NCBI RefSeq assembly: GCF_002803155.1 | Contig: NZ_NNBP01000012.1 | Coordinates: 186,001 to 250,000, forward strand | From: Streptomyces sp. CB02959 | GTDB taxonomy: Bacteria; Actinomycetota; Actinomycetes; Streptomycetales; Streptomycetaceae | Length of the DNA: 64,000 nt | Reading direction: 5' to 3' | In this document: positions 1 to 9,253 of the stretch, one piece after another | How positions within the stretch are numbered: position 1 is the stretch's first letter | Layout of the letters: each line of letters begins with the position of its first letter | Notes under the pieces: model-generated | Told to the model about the DNA's origin: nothing | Seen by the model: the letters and a program-made list of their open reading frames with translations, nothing else | Database searches by the model: none | Made by a program: the position numbers and the translations under genes

Positions 1-162
1 GATACCGAAGACGCCCAGCTCGGCGAGCCTGTAGTAGAAGTCGCGGGGCGCCTGGCCGGCGGCGCACCACTCGTCGTACACGGGCACGACCTCGGCCTCG
101 ATAAAGGCGCGTATGGTCTCGCGGAACGCCTCGTGATCCTCGTTGAACACCGTCCGACGCAT
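1..162 (-). CDS. Acyl-CoA dehydrogenase, N-terminal part (cut by window edge)
   Basis: The first 54 codons begin at an ATG at 162 preceded by a GGAGG ribosome site. The protein starts MRRTVFNEDHEAFRETIRAF and continues with the FYYRLAELGVFG pattern typical of the helical N-terminal domain of acyl-CoA dehydrogenases, flavoproteins that oxidise acyl-CoA thioesters. It reads away from the TetR gene on the same strand and lies beside the leucine-catabolism operon. The remainder, including the FAD site and catalytic Glu, lies outside the window, so substrate cannot be inferred. Confidence 0.8.
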   Translation of the reverse strand, partial: MRRTVFNEDHEAFRETIRAFIEAEVVPVYDEWCAAGQAPRDFYYRLAELGVFGI

Positions 163-257
163 GCCCTTGGCCTCCTTCACCACCACACTAAGCGTTTGCT
201 CAGCGAAAGCTACCCGCCGGTCACCAAAGCTGTCCAGAGCGGGGAAGGAGCGGCCCC

Positions 258-914
258 TCAGTCCGCCCGGCGCGACATCGCCACACCCCGCGCGCCGTCC
301 GCGACCGCCTCCGGCACCCCGGCGTCCACCGCCCCGAACGCCCCCAGCGCCAGCCGGTGCAGCAGCAGCGCCATCTCCGTACGCCCCGGGAGCGAGCCCG
401 GCCGACCCAGGTGCGGGGTGGAGTTCAGCAGCCCGAAGACCGCGTGCACGGCCGCCCGCACCTCGGACTCCGACGACTCGGCGTGGACCTGCCGGACGAC
501 CTCCACCCACAGCTCGACGTACTGCCGCTGGAGCTGCCGGACCCGCTTGCGGTCGGCCTCCCGGAGGCGGTCCAGTTCACGGTCGTGCAGGGTGATCAGG
601 GGCCGGTCGTCGAGCGCGAAGTCGATATGCCCGTCGATCAGCGCGTCGAGCACCGCCGCCGGGGTCTCGCCGCCCTCCTCGACCCGCATCCGGCCGCCGG
701 CCAGCAGCCGCTCGCTGATCCCGACGAGGAGCTCGGCGAGCATCGCGTCCTTGCCGGCGAAGTGCCGGTAGAGCCCGGGCCCGGAGATGCCCACGGCCGC
801 CCCTATCTCGTCCACGCCGACGCCGTGGAAACCGCGCTCCGCGAAGAGCCGGGCGGCCTCCTTGAGGATCTGCTCGCGGCGGCTGGTCGGGGCGGGGGCC
901 TGCGCATTACTCAT
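258..914 (-). CDS. TetR-family repressor next to the leucine-catabolism operon
   Basis: A 218-residue protein of normal TetR length. Residues about 13-59 form the helix-turn-helix domain (REQILKEAARLFAERGF, then VGISGPGLYRHF), and the rest is the variable ligand-binding part. It is divergent from mccB, with two inverted-repeat sites between the genes at 935-984. That arrangement fits a local repressor of the carboxylase operon relieved by an acyl-CoA intermediate. The ligand is inferred from context; only the fold and the arrangement are seen. Confidence 0.85.
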   Translation of the reverse strand: MSNAQAPAPTSRREQILKEAARLFAERGFHGVGVDEIGAAVGISGPGLYRHFAGKDAMLAELLVGISERLLAGGRMRVEEGGETPAAVLDALIDGHIDFALDDRPLITLHDRELDRLREADRKRVRQLQRQYVELWVEVVRQVHAESSESEVRAAVHAVFGLLNSTPHLGRPGSLPGRTEMALLLHRLALGAFGAVDAGVPEAVADGARGVAMSRRAD

Positions 915-934
915 GCCGTCGATTGTAGACAGGC

Positions 935-984
935 GGGTTAGTGGTCGTTAACCTGTGGGAAACGGGGTTAACGCCCATTAACCC
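935..984. promoter_or_regulatory. Two inverted-repeat operators in the TetR/mccB divergent region
   Basis: Site 2 (965-984) is a perfect inverted repeat, GGGTTAA-N6-TTAACCC. Site 1 (935-953) has arms GGTTA and TAACC separated by eight bases. Both contain the same TTAAC half-site and lie between the divergent starts at 914 and 1051, the usual place for a TetR autoregulatory operator. The binding protein is inferred from position. Confidence 0.7.
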
Positions 985-1050
985 GTCTGGCCCCGGGACA
1001 CACCCCGCGGCGCCCGGCGGGCAGCCGACCGAGCGAGGGGGCCCATAGCG

Positions 1051-2691
1051 ATGGAGGCCATCGAGCAGGCACCGGTGCTGGCCAGCACCGACGACCCGGC
1101 GTCCGACGCCTGGCGGGCCAACGAGGCCGCGCACCGCGAACTGACCGGGCAACTGCGCGCGAAGCTGGCCGCGGCCCGGCTGGGCGGCGGCGAGAAGGCG
1201 CGGGCGCGGCACACCGCCCGCGGCAAGCTGCTGCCCCGCGACCGGGTGGACGCACTGCTGGACCCCGGCTCCCCGTTCCTGGAGCTGGCACCGCTGGCCG
1301 CGGACGGGATGTACGACGGGGCCGCGCCGGCCGCCGGGGTGATCGCCGGCATCGGCCGGGTCAGCGGCCGGGAGGCCGTGATCGTCGCCAACGACGCCAC
1401 CGTCAAGGGCGGCACGTACTACCCGATGACGGTCAAGAAGCACCTGCGCGCGCAGGAGGTGGCACTGGAGAACCGCCTCCCGTGCCTGTACCTGGTCGAC
1501 TCCGGCGGCGCGTTCCTGCCGATGCAGGACGACGTCTTCCCCGACCGCGAGCACTTCGGGCGGATCTTCTACAACCAGGCGCGGATGTCCGCCGCCCGCA
1601 TCCCGCAGATCGCCGCGGTCCTCGGCTCCTGCACGGCCGGCGGCGCCTACGTCCCGGCGATGAGCGACGAGGCGGTGATCGTGCGGAACCAGGGCACGAT
1701 CTTCCTCGGCGGCCCCCCGCTGGTGAAGGCCGCCACCGGCGAGGTGGTCAGCGCCGAGGAACTGGGCGGCGGCGAGGTGCACTCCCGCACCTCCGGGGTC
1801 ACCGACCACCTCGCCGAGGACGACGCGCACGCCCTGCGGATCGTCCGCACCATCGTCGCAACCCTCGGCGACCGCCCGCCGCTCCCCTGGTCCGTCCGGC
1901 CCGTCGAGGAGCCCAAGGCCGACCCCGCCGGGCTCTACGGCGCGGTGCCGGTGGACTCCCGCACGCCCTACGACGTCCGCGAGGTGATCGCCCGGATCGT
2001 CGACGGGTCCCGCTTCGCCGAGTTCAAGGCCGAGTACGGCACGACCCTGGTCACCGGCTTCGCCCAGGTGCACGGGCACCCGGTGGGCATCGTCGCCAAC
2101 AACGGCATCCTGTTCTCCGAATCCGCCCAGAAGGGCGCCCACTTCATCGAGCTGTGCGACCAGCGCGGCATCCCGCTGCTCTTCCTCCAGAACATCTCCG
2201 GCTTCATGGTCGGCCGCGACTACGAGGCGGGCGGCATCGCCAAGCACGGCGCGAAGATGGTGACCGCGGTCGCCTGCACCCGCGTCCCCAAGCTGACCGT
2301 CGTCATCGGCGGCTCCTACGGAGCGGGCAACTACTCGATGTGCGGCCGGGCCTACTCCCCCCGCTTCCTGTGGATGTGGCCCAACGCCAAGATCTCGGTG
2401 ATGGGCGGCGAGCAGGCCGCGTCGGTCCTCGCCACCGTCAAGCGCGACCAGCTGGAAGCCCGCGGCGAGGAGTGGAGCGCGGCGGACGAGGCCGCCTTCA
2501 AGGACCCGATCCGCGCGCAGTACGAGACCCAGGGCAACGCCTACTACGCGACCGCCCGGCTGTGGGACGACGGCGTCATCGACCCGCTGGAGACCCGCCA
2601 GGTGCTGGGCCTGGCCCTGACGGCCTGTGCCAACGCCCCCCTTCCCCAACGGGACAGCGCAGCGCCGGGCTTCGGCGTCTTCCGGATGTGA
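1051..2691 (+). CDS. mccB: Methylcrotonyl-CoA carboxylase, carboxyltransferase (beta) subunit
   Basis: The protein has 546 residues and both carboxyltransferase halves. The stretch [17 protein letters not shown] followed by the [17 protein letters not shown] pattern is characteristic of methylcrotonyl-CoA carboxylase beta subunits rather than propionyl-CoA ones. It transfers carboxyl from biotin to 3-methylcrotonyl-CoA in leucine degradation and should pair with the biotin subunit encoded immediately downstream. The HMG-CoA lyase and acyl-CoA dehydrogenase genes that follow support this substrate. The start lies after a purine-rich GAGGGGG about 12 bases upstream. In S. coelicolor the equivalent gene is often called accD1. 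Confidence 0.9.
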   Translation: MEAIEQAPVLASTDDPASDAWRANEAAHRELTGQLRAKLAAARLGGGEKARARHTARGKLLPRDRVDALLDPGSPFLELAPLAADGMYDGAAPAAGVIAGIGRVSGREAVIVANDATVKGGTYYPMTVKKHLRAQEVALENRLPCLYLVDSGGAFLPMQDDVFPDREHFGRIFYNQARMSAARIPQIAAVLGSCTAGGAYVPAMSDEAVIVRNQGTIFLGGPPLVKAATGEVVSAEELGGGEVHSRTSGVTDHLAEDDAHALRIVRTIVATLGDRPPLPWSVRPVEEPKADPAGLYGAVPVDSRTPYDVREVIARIVDGSRFAEFKAEYGTTLVTGFAQVHGHPVGIVANNGILFSESAQKGAHFIELCDQRGIPLLFLQNISGFMVGRDYEAGGIAKHGAKMVTAVACTRVPKLTVVIGGSYGAGNYSMCGRAYSPRFLWMWPNAKISVMGGEQAASVLATVKRDQLEARGEEWSAADEAAFKDPIRAQYETQGNAYYATARLWDDGVIDPLETRQVLGLALTACANAPLPQRDSAAPGFGVFRM

Positions 2692-2699
2692 GAGGACCT

Positions 2700-4766
2700 A
2701 TGACCACCTTCGACACCGGCCTGTTCGACACCGTCCTGGTCGCCAACCGCGGGGAGATCGCGGTCCGCGTCATCCGGACGCTGCGCGCGCTCGGCATCCG
2801 CTCGGTCGCGGTGTACAGCGACGCGGACGCCGACGCCCGGCACGTCCGCGAGGCCGACACCGCGGTCCGGATCGGCCCGGCCCCGGCCGCCGAGAGCTAC
2901 CTGTCCGTGGAACGCCTGCTGGCCGCCGCGGCCCGCACCGGCGCCCAGGCCGTCCACCCCGGCTACGGCTTCCTCGCCGAGAACGCCGGCTTCGCCCGCG
3001 CCTGCACCGACGCCGGCCTGGTGTTCATCGGGCCGCCCGCGGACGCCATCGACCTGATGGGCGACAAGATCCGGGCCAAGGAGACGGTCCGCGCGGCCGG
3101 CGTCCCGGTCGTCCCCGGCTCGTCCGGCAGCGGCCTCACGGACGCGCAACTGGCCGCCGCGGCACGGGAGATCGGCATGCCCGTACTCCTCAAGCCGTCG
3201 GCCGGGGGCGGCGGCAAGGGCATGCGCCTGGTCCGGGAGGCCGCCCGGCTCGCCGACGAGATCGCCGCCGCCCGCCGCGAGGCCCGCTCGTCCTTCGGGG
3301 ACGACACCCTGCTGGTGGAGCGCTGGATCGACCGGCCCCGGCACATCGAGATCCAGGTCCTGGCGGACGGCCACGGCAACGTCCTCCACCTCGGCGAGCG
3401 CGAGTGCTCCCTCCAGCGCCGCCACCAGAAGATCATCGAGGAGGCCCCCTCGGTCCTGCTCGACGAGGCCACCCGGGCCGCGATGGGCGCGGCGGCCGTC
3501 CAGGCAGCCCGCTCGTGCGGCTACCGCGGCGCCGGCACCGTCGAGTTCATCGTCCCCGGCAAGGACCCGTCCGGCTACTGCTTCATGGAGATGAACACCC
3601 GCCTCCAGGTGGAGCACCCGGTCACCGAGATGGCGGTGTCCTTCGACCCGACGGGCGCCGGGGGCGGGCTGGACCTCGTCGAATGGCAGCTGCGGATCGC
3701 CGCCGGGGAGCACCTCCCCTACGCCCAGGAGCACCTCTCCTTCTCCGGGCACGCCATAGAGGCCCGGATCTGCGCCGAGGACCCGTCCCGCGACTTCCTG
3801 CCGACCGGCGGCACCGTGCTCACCCTGCGCGAGGTCGACGGTGACGGCGTGCGCACCGACTCCGGCCTCGCCGAGGGCGTCGAGGTCGGCAGCCGCTACG
3901 ACCCGATGCTCGCCAAGGTCATCGCGTACGGCCCGGACCGGGCGAGCGCCCTGCGGAAGCTGCGGGCCGCACTGGCCGCCACGGTCACCCTCGGCGTGCC
4001 GACCAACGCCGGGTTCCTGCGCCGCCTGCTGGCCCACCCGGACGTGGTCTCCGGCGAGTTGGACACCGGGCTGGTCGAGCGGGTGGCGGCCGACCTGGTG
4101 GGCGACGCGGTGCCGGACGAGGTGTACGCGGCGGCCGCCGCGGTCCGGCAGGCGGCCCTGGAGCCGGCGGCGGACGCGGCCGGCTGGCGCGACCCGTTCG
4201 CCGCGCCGACCGGCTTCCGGCTCGGCGGCACACCCGCCCCGGTACGCCACTGGCTGCGGATCCCCGGGCAGGACCCGGTGGCGTACGACGTCCGGCCCGG
4301 CGCCGCCCCGGAGCGCTTCGAGGTGACCGCCGACGCGGTGCGGCTCACCGTCGACGGCGTCCGGCACACCTTCCACCGCGGCGGCGACTGGCTGGGCCGG
4401 GACGGCGACGCCTGGCACGTCGCCGACCACGACCCGGTGGCCGAGGCGCTGCGCGCGGCGGCCCGCGGGCACGGGGTGGACACCCTCGCCGCCCCGATGC
4501 CGGGCACCGTCACCGTCGTCAAGGTGGCCGTCGGCGACGAGGTCGCCGCCGGGCAGGGCCTGCTGGTGGTGGAGGCGATGAAGATGGAGCACGTGATCTC
4601 CGCGCCGCACGCCGGGACGGTCACCGAACTGGACGTCACCCCCGGCAGCACGGTCGCCATGGACCAGGTGCTGGCCGTCGTCGCGCCCCACGAGGACGCC
4701 GCCGGCAGCACCTCAGGGGACGCCGGGACGGCGGCCCCCGGCACGGACGAGGAGGCCACGGCATGA
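2700..4766 (+). CDS. mccA: Methylcrotonyl-CoA carboxylase, biotin carboxylase/BCCP (alpha) subunit
   Basis: The protein has 688 residues. An N-terminal biotin carboxylase ([19 protein letters not shown]-grasp with [10 protein letters not shown]) is joined through a linker to a biotin-carrier domain with the motif [10 protein letters not shown]. The biotinylated lysine is K628. It carboxylates its own biotin with ATP and bicarbonate and hands it to the MccB partner. A GAGAGGA ribosome site precedes the ATG, which lies eight bases after the mccB stop. The open frame extends upstream through mccB, but only this start gives the family N-terminus. Confidence 0.92.
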   Translation: MTTFDTGLFDTVLVANRGEIAVRVIRTLRALGIRSVAVYSDADADARHVREADTAVRIGPAPAAESYLSVERLLAAAARTGAQAVHPGYGFLAENAGFARACTDAGLVFIGPPADAIDLMGDKIRAKETVRAAGVPVVPGSSGSGLTDAQLAAAAREIGMPVLLKPSAGGGGKGMRLVREAARLADEIAAARREARSSFGDDTLLVERWIDRPRHIEIQVLADGHGNVLHLGERECSLQRRHQKIIEEAPSVLLDEATRAAMGAAAVQAARSCGYRGAGTVEFIVPGKDPSGYCFMEMNTRLQVEHPVTEMAVSFDPTGAGGGLDLVEWQLRIAAGEHLPYAQEHLSFSGHAIEARICAEDPSRDFLPTGGTVLTLREVDGDGVRTDSGLAEGVEVGSRYDPMLAKVIAYGPDRASALRKLRAALAATVTLGVPTNAGFLRRLLAHPDVVSGELDTGLVERVAADLVGDAVPDEVYAAAAAVRQAALEPAADAAGWRDPFAAPTGFRLGGTPAPVRHWLRIPGQDPVAYDVRPGAAPERFEVTADAVRLTVDGVRHTFHRGGDWLGRDGDAWHVADHDPVAEALRAAARGHGVDTLAAPMPGTVTVVKVAVGDEVAAGQGLLVVEAMKMEHVISAPHAGTVTELDVTPGSTVAMDQVLAVVAPHEDAAGSTSGDAGTAAPGTDEEATA

Positions 4767-5719
4767 CCACGCACGGCACACCCGCGACCGGGCTCCCCAT
4801 GGAGGTGGCCGCCGAGGGGCTTCCCACCCGCGTGCGGATCCACGAGGTCGGCCCGCGCGACGGCCTCCAGAACGAGCAGGCGGTCGTCCCCACCGAGGTC
4901 AAGGCGGAGTTCATCCACCGGCTGGCCGCCGCCGGCCTGCCGGTGGTCGAGGCGACCAGCTTCGTGCACCCCAAGTGGGTGCCCCAACTCGCCGACGCCG
5001 AAGCGCTGTTCCCGATGCTGGGCGACCTGGACCCGCGGCAGCTGCCGGTACTGGTGCCCAACGAGCGGGGCCTGACCCGCGCCCTGGCCCTGGGCGCCCG
5101 CCGGATCGCGGTGTTCGGCAGCGCCACCGAGTCGTTCGCCAAGGCCAACCTCAACCGCACGGTCGACGAGGCGCTGGCGATGTTCGAGCCGGTCGTCCGG
5201 CGGGCCCGGGACGAGAAGATCCACGTCCGCGGCTACCTGTCGATGTGCTTCGGCGACCCCTGGGAGGGCCCGGTGCCGATCGCCCAGGTCGTCCGGGTCT
5301 GCCGGGCCCTGCTCGACCTGGGCTGCGACGAACTCAGCCTGGGCGACACCATCGGCGTGGCCACCCCCGGCCACGTCCAGCACCTGCTCGCCGCGCTCAA
5401 CGAGGCCGGCGTGCCCACCTCCCTGCTGGGCGTCCACTTCCACGACACCTACGGGCAGGCCCTCGCCAACACCTTCGCCGCGCTGCAGCACGGCGTCACC
5501 ACCGTCGACGCCTCCGCCGGCGGCCTGGGCGGCTGCCCGTACGCCAAGAGCGCCACCGGCAACCTCGCCACCGAAGACCTCGTGTGGATGCTGCACGGCC
5601 TCGGCATCGAGACCGGAGTCGACCTGGCGCGGCTGACCGAGGCCAGCGCCTGGCTGGCCGGAGTCCTCGGCCGCCCCAGCCCCTCGCGCACCGTCCGTGC
5701 CCTCTCCCACAAGGAGTGA
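4763..5719 (+). CDS. hmgL: Hydroxymethylglutaryl-CoA lyase
   Basis: The 318-residue TIM-barrel enzyme splits HMG-CoA to acetoacetate and acetyl-CoA, the last step of leucine degradation. Visible signatures are the N-terminal [11 protein letters not shown], the metal-binding HFHDTYGQ, and the glycine-rich GGLGGCPYA loop with the catalytic Cys. Its ATG overlaps the mccA stop by four bases (ATGA), indicating translational coupling. Length and motifs are complete. Confidence 0.93.
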   Translation: MTTHGTPATGLPMEVAAEGLPTRVRIHEVGPRDGLQNEQAVVPTEVKAEFIHRLAAAGLPVVEATSFVHPKWVPQLADAEALFPMLGDLDPRQLPVLVPNERGLTRALALGARRIAVFGSATESFAKANLNRTVDEALAMFEPVVRRARDEKIHVRGYLSMCFGDPWEGPVPIAQVVRVCRALLDLGCDELSLGDTIGVATPGHVQHLLAALNEAGVPTSLLGVHFHDTYGQALANTFAALQHGVTTVDASAGGLGGCPYAKSATGNLATEDLVWMLHGLGIETGVDLARLTEASAWLAGVLGRPSPSRTVRALSHKE

Positions 5720-5722
5720 CCC

Positions 5723-6877
5723 ATGTCCCTGGACCACCGCCTGCCCGACGAGCTGGAAGAACTCCGGCGCACGGTCGAGGCGTTCGCACACGACGTCGTC
5801 GCACCGGAGATCGGCGCGTACTACGAGCAGCACGCCTTCCCGTACGACATCGTCCGCCAGATGGGCCAGATGGGCCTGTTCGGCCTGCCGTTCCCCGAGG
5901 AGTACGGCGGGATGGGCGGCGACTACCTGGCGCTCGGCATCGCCCTGGAGGAGCTGGCCCGGGTCGACTCCTCGGTGGCGATCACCCTGGAGGCCGGCGT
6001 CTCACTCGGCGCGATGCCGCTCTACCGCTTCGGCACCGAGGAGCAGAAGCGGGAGTGGCTGCCGAAGCTGTGCAGCGGCGAGCTGCTCGGCGCCTTCGGC
6101 CTGACCGAACCGGACGGCGGCTCGGACGCCGGCGCCACCCGGACCACCGCGGTCCGCGACGGCGGGGACTGGGTGATCAACGGCAGCAAGTGCTTCATCA
6201 CCAACTCCGGTACGGACATCACCGGCCTGGTGACGGTCACCGCGGTCACCGGCCGCAAGGCCGACGGCTCCCCGCAGATCTCCGCGATCATCGTGCCGTC
6301 CGGCACCCCCGGCTTCACGGTCGCCGCCCCGTACTCCAAGGTCGGCTGGAACGCCTCGGACACCCGCGAGCTGTCCTTCTCGGACGTCCGCGTCCCGGCC
6401 GGCAACCTCCTCGGCGAGGAGGGCCGGGGCTACGCGCAGTTCCTGCGGATCCTCGACGAGGGCCGGATCGCCATCGCCGCACTGGCCACCGGCCTCGCCC
6501 AGGGCTGCGTGGACGAGTCGGTGCGGTACGCCAAGGAGCGGCACGCCTTCGGCCGCCCGATCGGCAGCAACCAGGCCATCCAGTTCAAGCTGGCCGACAT
6601 GGAGATGCGCGCCCACACCTCCCGGCTGGCCTGGCGCGACGCCGCCTCCCGGCTGGTGCACGGCGAACCGTTCAAGAAGCAGGCGGCGCTCGCCAAGCTG
6701 TACTCCTCCGAGATCGCGGTGGACAACGCCCGCGAAGCCACCCAGATCCACGGCGGCTATGGCTTCATGAACGAGTACCCGGTCGCCCGGATGTGGCGGG
6801 ACGCCAAGATCCTGGAGATCGGCGAGGGCACCAGCGAGGTCCAACGGATGCTGATCGCCCGGGAGCTGGGCTTCTAG
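5723..6877 (+). CDS. acdH: Acyl-CoA dehydrogenase of the leucine/isovalerate operon
   Basis: The 384-residue protein has a complete acyl-CoA dehydrogenase fold. It includes the FAD/substrate motif GAFGLTEPDGGSDAG, the C-terminal helical signature IHGGYGFMNEYPVARMWRD, and the EGTSE segment that carries the usual catalytic Glu. It starts three bases after hmgL behind an AAGGAG site and ends the operon. Genomic partners make branched short-chain acyl-CoA the likely substrate. The S. coelicolor gene at this place is known as acdH. Confidence 0.9.
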   Translation: MSLDHRLPDELEELRRTVEAFAHDVVAPEIGAYYEQHAFPYDIVRQMGQMGLFGLPFPEEYGGMGGDYLALGIALEELARVDSSVAITLEAGVSLGAMPLYRFGTEEQKREWLPKLCSGELLGAFGLTEPDGGSDAGATRTTAVRDGGDWVINGSKCFITNSGTDITGLVTVTAVTGRKADGSPQISAIIVPSGTPGFTVAAPYSKVGWNASDTRELSFSDVRVPAGNLLGEEGRGYAQFLRILDEGRIAIAALATGLAQGCVDESVRYAKERHAFGRPIGSNQAIQFKLADMEMRAHTSRLAWRDAASRLVHGEPFKKQAALAKLYSSEIAVDNAREATQIHGGYGFMNEYPVARMWRDAKILEIGEGTSEVQRMLIARELGF

Positions 6878-6964
6878 GGGCGCACCCCCTCGACGGGGCG
6901 CACCCCTCCGGGACGGGCGAACAGATCCCGTAGGGGTCGGCGGCGCCCCCTGTGGGGCCACAAC

Positions 6965-7000
6965 GGGGCGGCGCCGGGAGGCTATTCCCGGCGCCGCCCC
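6965..7000. terminator. Bidirectional hairpin between acdH and the hexosaminidase gene
   Basis: A perfect 15-bp stem (6965-6979 with 6986-7000) closes a six-base loop between two convergent genes. There is no T-run, as is common for Streptomyces terminators. Just downstream (7001-7075) short direct repeats of the CGACGTCACCG type occur, with no assigned role. Confidence 0.8.
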
Positions 7001-7069
7001 GCCCACGTCACCGCTCCGACGTCACCGCCCCGCGGACGTCACGGCCCCGCCCACGTCACCCCTCCGACG

Positions 7070-8665
7070 TCACCGCGCCGGCCACGCCACCTCCGGCGCC
7101 CGGTGGTAGCCGATGCCCTGGGCGTCCCACCGCGGCCCCTGCGCGGCCAGCCGCGCCCGGTACCCGTCCCAGCCGTGCGTCCGGGCCGGCGACCAGCCCA
7201 GTTCGGCGATCCCGGGCAGCCGCGGGAAGGCCATGTACTCGATGTTCGCCGAGGTCGTCAGGGTCTCCGACCACAGGGGCGCCTCGACGCCCAGGACCGC
7301 CGCGCCGGGCGCACCCTCCAGGTACGTCCCCGGGTCCCAGTCGTAGGCGCGCCGGACGTCGACATAGCCGGCCCAGTTCAGGCCCAGCGGGGTGTCCTTG
7401 TCGTACTTCATGTCGAGGTAGGCGCGGTCGGCGGGCGACAGCACCAGCCCGGTCCCGTGCTTCGCGGCGTCGGCGACCTGCGCGCGCTCCTCCGCGCCCG
7501 TCTTGTCGTAGCCCCAGTACTGGGCGATGGCCCCCTTGGCCGGGTGCGCCCCGGTCAGCTGGTGCCAGCCGACCACGGTCTTGCCGTATTTGGCGACCAC
7601 CGGCTGCACCCTGTCCATGAAGGCGACGTAGTCCGCATGGCTGGTGGAGTGCGCCTCGTCGCCGCCGATGTGGAGGTAGCGGCCGGGGGTGAGCGCGGCG
7701 ATCTCCCGGATGACGTCGTCGACGAAGTCGTAGGTGGCCTTCTTGGGCACGCACAGCGAGCTGAAGCCGACCTTGGTGCCGGTGTAGAGCGGCGGCGCCT
7801 CGCCGTTGCAGTTGAGGTCGGCGTACGAGGCGAGCGCGGCGTTGGTGTGGCCGGGCATGTCGATCTCGGGGATGACGGTCAGATAGCGCCCGGCGGCGTA
7901 GCGGACGATCTCGCGGTAGTCGTCCTTGGTGTAGTAGCCGCCGCGGCCGCCGCCGACCTGGGTGCTGCCGCCGTAGGTCGCCAGTCGCGGCCAGGAGGCG
8001 ATCGCGATCCGCCAGCCCTGGTCGTCGGAGAGGTGCAGATGCAGCTTGTTGATCTTGTACTGGGCGAGCTGGTCGATGTACCGCTTGACCTGCTCGACGG
8101 TGAAGAAGTGCCGGGAGACGTCCAGCATCGCGCCCCGGTAGGCGTAGCGCGGGGTGTCGGAGATGGTCCCGCCGGCGATCCGCCACGGGCCGGGCTGCCG
8201 GCTCTTCTTCTCGACGGCGGCCGGCAGCAGCTGGCGGAGGGTCTGGACGCCGTGGAAGAGGCCGGCCGGGCGGGCGGCGCTGATGGTGACCGCGCGGCCG
8301 CCGGAGGTCAGCTTGTAGCCCTCCGCGCCGAGGCCGCGGGTGTCCCGGCCGCCGAGCCGGAAGACGATGCCGTCCGAGCCGCCGCGGGTGGTGACCGGCA
8401 GCGCGAAGCCGGTGGCCGGCCGCAGCAGCCCGGCCAGGTAGCCGGCGATCTGCCGGGCCTCGCCGGAGTCGCCGGGCACCCGGATCCGGGTGCGCTCGCC
8501 GATCGTGTACGCGTCGCCGGCCGGGCGGACCGAGGCGGGCGCCGGGATCACCCGGTCCAGCGGGGTGGCGGCGGGGGCCGCGGCGCCCTGCGGCGGCACG
8601 GCGGCGGTCACCGTGCCGGCCGCGGCGACCAGCAGCAGCGAGAACAGGAGTCGGCGTCGTCTCAT
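7070..8665 (-). CDS. Secreted beta-N-acetylhexosaminidase (GH20)
   Basis: The protein has 531 residues. An N-terminal signal peptide (RRRR, then a hydrophobic LLFSLLLVAAAG core) is followed by a GH20b-like domain and the GH20 barrel. The catalytic Asp-Glu pair lies in the motif HIGGDEAH (D336, E337), and the preceding MPGHTNAA and YRGAMLDVSRHFF segments are typical. It releases GlcNAc from chitobiose and related glycans outside the cell. The gene is convergent with acdH and divergent from a small gene and glmS, with a DasR-like site between them, which fits induction by chitin breakdown. Confidence 0.93.
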   Translation of the reverse strand: MRRRRLLFSLLLVAAAGTVTAAVPPQGAAAPAATPLDRVIPAPASVRPAGDAYTIGERTRIRVPGDSGEARQIAGYLAGLLRPATGFALPVTTRGGSDGIVFRLGGRDTRGLGAEGYKLTSGGRAVTISAARPAGLFHGVQTLRQLLPAAVEKKSRQPGPWRIAGGTISDTPRYAYRGAMLDVSRHFFTVEQVKRYIDQLAQYKINKLHLHLSDDQGWRIAIASWPRLATYGGSTQVGGGRGGYYTKDDYREIVRYAAGRYLTVIPEIDMPGHTNAALASYADLNCNGEAPPLYTGTKVGFSSLCVPKKATYDFVDDVIREIAALTPGRYLHIGGDEAHSTSHADYVAFMDRVQPVVAKYGKTVVGWHQLTGAHPAKGAIAQYWGYDKTGAEERAQVADAAKHGTGLVLSPADRAYLDMKYDKDTPLGLNWAGYVDVRRAYDWDPGTYLEGAPGAAVLGVEAPLWSETLTTSANIEYMAFPRLPGIAELGWSPARTHGWDGYRARLAAQGPRWDAQGIGYHRAPEVAWPAR

Positions 8666-8802
8666 GGACGGTCCCTTCGGCGAGCTTCGTCAGCGGCACG
8701 TTCTGCGGGGCGTTCTGCGGGCGACGCACCCGGGGGCGCACGTTCTGCATGGCATGGAGCGACCGGACGGTGACCATGCGTACCGCGCGCCCGGTTGCCG
8801 GT

Positions 8803-8818
8803 CAAGGTGTAGACCAGT
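8803..8818. promoter_or_regulatory. Candidate DasR operator (dre-like site)
   Basis: On the minus strand this reads ACTGGTCTACACCTTG, matching the well-known Streptomyces dre consensus (ACTGGTCTAGACCAGT) at 12 of 16 positions. It lies 138 bases upstream of the hexosaminidase start and 81 bases before the small gene preceding glmS. DasR is the GlcN-6-P-responsive repressor of chitin and GlcNAc genes. Both neighbours belong to that physiology. Confidence 0.6.
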
Positions 8819-8898
8819 TTCCGGGCGCGTTCGGTGTCCACTGCCCGATATCGGGCAGATTTCTTGCGATTCTCCGCGCGGCCCCGCAATATCGACGG

Positions 8899-9174
8899 GT
8901 GCTCGAACGCCGTCCGTCCCACGAGGACCTCATCGACCACCTGGTCCGCAGCACGCCGCTCCAGCGCGGCGAAGCGGCCCGGGTGGTGCTGGACGTGCTG
9001 GCGTACTTCGACGAGAGCACGGAGGGGTTCGTCCGCCGCAGACACCGCGAGCTGCAGTCCCAGGGGCTGCGGAACGAGGCGATCTTCGAGCGGATCGCAC
9101 ACGAGCTGCCGCACCGCGCCGTGTCCCCACCGTCGCTCTCGCTGCGCCAGCTGCGGCGCCTGGTCTACGGCTGA
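8899..9174 (+). CDS. Small conserved protein of unknown function upstream of glmS
   Basis: A 91-residue, charged, helical protein from a GTG at 8899. The conserved-looking part begins LERRPSHEDLIDHLV and ends LSLRQLRRLVYG. An in-frame ATG at 8749 would add 50 residues of low similarity to anything; the region around 8803 looks regulatory, so the shorter form is preferred. No membrane segment or catalytic motif is seen. It precedes glmS by 79 bases. I do not recognise a function. Confidence 0.6.
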   Translation: MLERRPSHEDLIDHLVRSTPLQRGEAARVVLDVLAYFDESTEGFVRRRHRELQSQGLRNEAIFERIAHELPHRAVSPPSLSLRQLRRLVYG

Positions 9175-9253
9175 CGGCCTTCGGAGCCGAGAACAGCCCG
9201 GACCGGCCGGCGACGGCCGAGCACCCATGAACGCCAACGAGAAGGGTCACCGT

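Noticed and set aside
907-2649. 580-codon open frame antisense to mccB
   Set aside because: Gly/Val/Ala/Arg-rich GC shadow of the carboxyltransferase gene; no motif or start signal.
2544-4691. 715-codon antisense frame over mccA
   Set aside because: Same third-position GC artefact; the plus strand has a complete biotin carboxylase.
7001-7075. Short CGACGTCACC direct repeats as a regulatory array
   Set aside because: Between convergent genes and behind a terminator, degenerate and few; probably low-complexity drift.
9227-9253. Upstream in-frame ATG for glmS
   Set aside because: Would place nine residues before the catalytic N-terminal Cys, which must follow the initiator Met.
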